A stretch of 64,000 bases of DNA from Kordia sp. SMS9 (lineage in GTDB: Bacteria; Bacteroidota; Bacteroidia; Flavobacteriales; Flavobacteriaceae). The notes beneath the pieces were generated by a model, which saw only the letters and a list, made by a program, of their open reading frames with translations, did not search any database and was not told the origin of the DNA. Made by a program: the position numbers and the translations under genes. Of this stretch, positions 62,691 through 64,000 are shown piece after piece. Position 1 is the stretch's first letter, and each line of letters starts with the position of its first letter. The stretch lies in assembly GCF_003352465.1 (NCBI RefSeq), contig NZ_CP031153.1, forward strand, positions 3,090,987 to 3,154,986. The letters are read 5' to 3'.

Positions 62691-62718
62691 AAAAAGCACC
62701 CAAATTTGGGTGCTTTTT
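62691..62718. terminator. Terminator between HU and algH genes
   Basis: AAAAAGCACCCAAA / TTTGGGTGCTTTTT, a perfect 14-bp inverted repeat, 22 bases past the HU stop. Confidence 0.9.
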
Positions 62719-62740
62719 GTCTAATTTATATGTAATATAA

Positions 62741-63013
62741 TTAGTTTACTGCTTTTCCTAAATCAGAACCTGCTTTAAATTTTACTACTTTTTTAGCAGC
62801 AATTTGGATAGTTTTTCCAGTTTGTGGATTTCTTCCTTCTCTTGCAGCTCTTTCTGAAACTGACCAAGATCCGAAACCTACTAAAGAAACTCTTTTTCCG
62901 TCCTTTAAAGCTCCTTCTACATTTCCTAAAAATGATTCCAATGACTTCTTTGCTGCAGCTTTAGAGATTCCTGCGTCAGCAGCCATTGCGTCAATTAATT
63001 CTGTTTTGTTCAT
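62741..63013 (-). CDS. HU-family DNA-binding protein
   Basis: 90 aa, full family length. MNKTELIDAMAADAGISKAA, then LVGFGSWSVSERAAREGRNP and KKVVKFKAGSDLGKAVN, the DNA-bending arms and C-terminal strand. Nucleoid protein that may also assist integrase-driven recombination of nearby elements. Confidence 0.96.
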   Translation of the reverse strand: MNKTELIDAMAADAGISKAAAKKSLESFLGNVEGALKDGKRVSLVGFGSWSVSERAAREGRNPQTGKTIQIAAKKVVKFKAGSDLGKAVN

Positions 63014-63063
63014 AATTGTTGAATTATTAATTGTTGGTTAAACATTATTTTTTAAAAGCACTA

Positions 63064-63094
63064 CAAATTTATACGGATTTCTTTGCCATGCAAG
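63064..63094 (-). promoter_or_regulatory. Bacteroidota-type promoter of the HU gene
   Basis: On the minus strand: CTTG (-33, consensus TTTG), 19-base spacer, TAAATTTG (-7, consensus TAnnTTTG), 50 bases before the ATG. Confidence 0.65.
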
Positions 63095-63196
63095 TAATAG
63101 CGCGGGAAAACCGCGTTTTTGTTGATAACTTAATACGATTGTTAATAAACACAACGATTTTTTATTGTTTTTCTCTCGTATCAGTAAATATAAGGG

Positions 63197-64000
63197 TTAC
63201 GAGACTTTTGCCTCTTTTTCGAAGCGAAAACCGTTTAACAAAGCACTAATTTCCATTGAACGCTTTCCTGGAAGCTGTACAATTTTCAAAAAAATGTAAC
63301 CTTCTTGGATAGCAATTTTTACCTCTTTTTTAGTGCTAATCACACTTCCAACTGCATGTTGATGTGCTTCGACAATCTTTTCTACCTCATATATTTTAAT
63401 AGTATAGCGATCTTCTCCATTATATAAAGTGGTCCAAGCAGTAGGATACGGACTCAACCCACGAATCTTATTATATATATTGTCTATCGTATCTGTCCAA
63501 TCAATTTGGCAAGTTTCTTTGTGAATCTTGTAGGCCGTTTTGGTTTCTTCAATAGTAGGTTGTATTGTCGTGGAAACTTCATCCTTTTCTATATGTTGAA
63601 CGGTTTTCAGCACCAAACCACTTCCAATAGTCATCAGTTTATCATGTAATGAACCTGCATTTTCGGAAGGATCAATCAAAACTTCTTCCTGAAAAATCAT
63701 CGCGCCTGTATCAATCTTCTCATCAATAAAAAATGTTGTGACGCCCGTTTTGGTTTCTCCGTTAATAATTGCCCAATTAATTGGCGCGGCACCTCTATAA
63801 TCAGGAAGTAAAGAAGCGTGTAAATTAAAGGTTCCGTATTCGGGCATTTGCCAAACAACCTTTGGCAACATTCTAAATGCAACGACAATTTGTAAATTCG
63901 CGTTTAACGCTTTCAATGCTGAAACAAAAGAAGTGCGCTTCAAATTGGTAGGTTGCAACACGGTCAAATCATTTGCCAATGCAAACTTCTTTACTGCCGA
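63197..64000 (-). CDS. fmt: Methionyl-tRNA formyltransferase, 5' end outside window
   Basis: About 267 residues visible, reading open to base 64000. LHASLLPDYRGAAPINWAII is the formyltransferase signature (catalytic Asn-His-Asp group), followed by EKIDTGAMI, and a C-terminal tRNA-binding domain (RGLSPYPTAWTTL ... LNGFRF). Formylates initiator Met-tRNA. An internal ATG at 63979 is not the true start. Confidence 0.95.
   Translation of the reverse strand, partial: SAVKKFALANDLTVLQPTNLKRTSFVSALKALNANLQIVVAFRMLPKVVWQMPEYGTFNLHASLLPDYRGAAPINWAIINGETKTGVTTFFIDEKIDTGAMIFQEEVLIDPSENAGSLHDKLMTIGSGLVLKTVQHIEKDEVSTTIQPTIEETKTAYKIHKETCQIDWTDTIDNIYNKIRGLSPYPTAWTTLYNGEDRYTIKIYEVEKIVEAHQHAVGSVISTKKEVKIAIQEGYIFLKIVQLPGKRSMEISALLNGFRFEKEAKVS

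Overview
The window looks like chromosomal DNA of a marine flavobacterium (Bacteroidota, Flavobacteriaceae). The evidence is AT-rich sequence, few Shine-Dalgarno sites in the core genes, TAnnTTTG-type -7 boxes upstream of purL, fumC and the HU gene, Flavobacteria-style lipoproteins, and a GG-leader peptide precursor. A Kordia-like genus is only an inference from gene flavour.

Core left arm (1-32.2 kb). An rRNA methyltransferase (cut by the window edge), an orphan 55-residue GG-leader (lanthipeptide-like) precursor at 1067-1234, a small-molecule type methyltransferase and a secreted C1 peptidase come first. A fatty-acid beta-oxidation block follows on the minus strand: acyl-CoA dehydrogenase, thiolase, FadN-like bifunctional enzyme, MarR regulator and acyl-CoA ligase. 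Two four-helix-bundle (23S-IVS type) genes are wedged between its members. Next are purL, a DUF4287/DUF5655 protein, beta-carbonic anhydrase, fumC, a cysteine-peptidase-like protein, a phosphoesterase lipoprotein, a DJ-1 family lipoprotein, a Crp-type regulator, an ABC-F ATPase, a large FG-GAP-repeat exported protein, a GH8 lipoprotein and a lipoprotein gene interrupted by a stop codon.

Integrated element (32310-60590, about 28.3 kb). A 54-bp direct repeat covering the 3' part of a tRNA-Met(CAU) gene bounds the island: a partial copy at 32256-32309 and the intact tRNA at 60548-60621. A Bacteroidota-type tyrosine integrase lies just inside the left end. The island holds a MobF (TrwC/TraI-like) relaxase-helicase and a coupling ATPase with a membrane partner, but no VirB4 or mating-pore genes, so it is best read as an integrative mobilizable element rather than a self-transmissible one. 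Its backbone (about 36-55 kb) carries RadC-like, DUF3768, DUF736-like, methylase-like, XRE and AlpA/excisionase-like genes. Many of these have strong AAGGAG-type ribosome sites and share a TTTTATGTGCATAGTG-like upstream motif, six copies in all, two of them in divergent pairs. A second, proteobacterial-style integrase sits beside an exact 38-nt 5' half of tRNA-Asn, which suggests that an element with a different attachment history was captured inside the first.

Cargo and oddities. Candidate cargo includes a HExxH-bearing lipoprotein with a lipoprotein partner, an unexplained 120-nt imperfect hairpin (36831-36950) likely to be a structured RNA or DNA signal, twin small proteins with an identical C-terminal tail, an unassigned membrane-protein cluster (48.8-52.4 kb), and a defence corner at the right end: a compact Gabija-like pair (OLD/TOPRIM ATPase plus short UvrD-like helicase), a stand-alone PD-(D/E)xK-like nuclease with a beta-rich C-terminus, and a single-span membrane protein.

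Core right arm (60.6-64 kb): START-like protein, class IV aminotransferase, AlgH/YqgE protein, HU protein and the 3' part of fmt. All calls come from reading the sequence; no database search was run.
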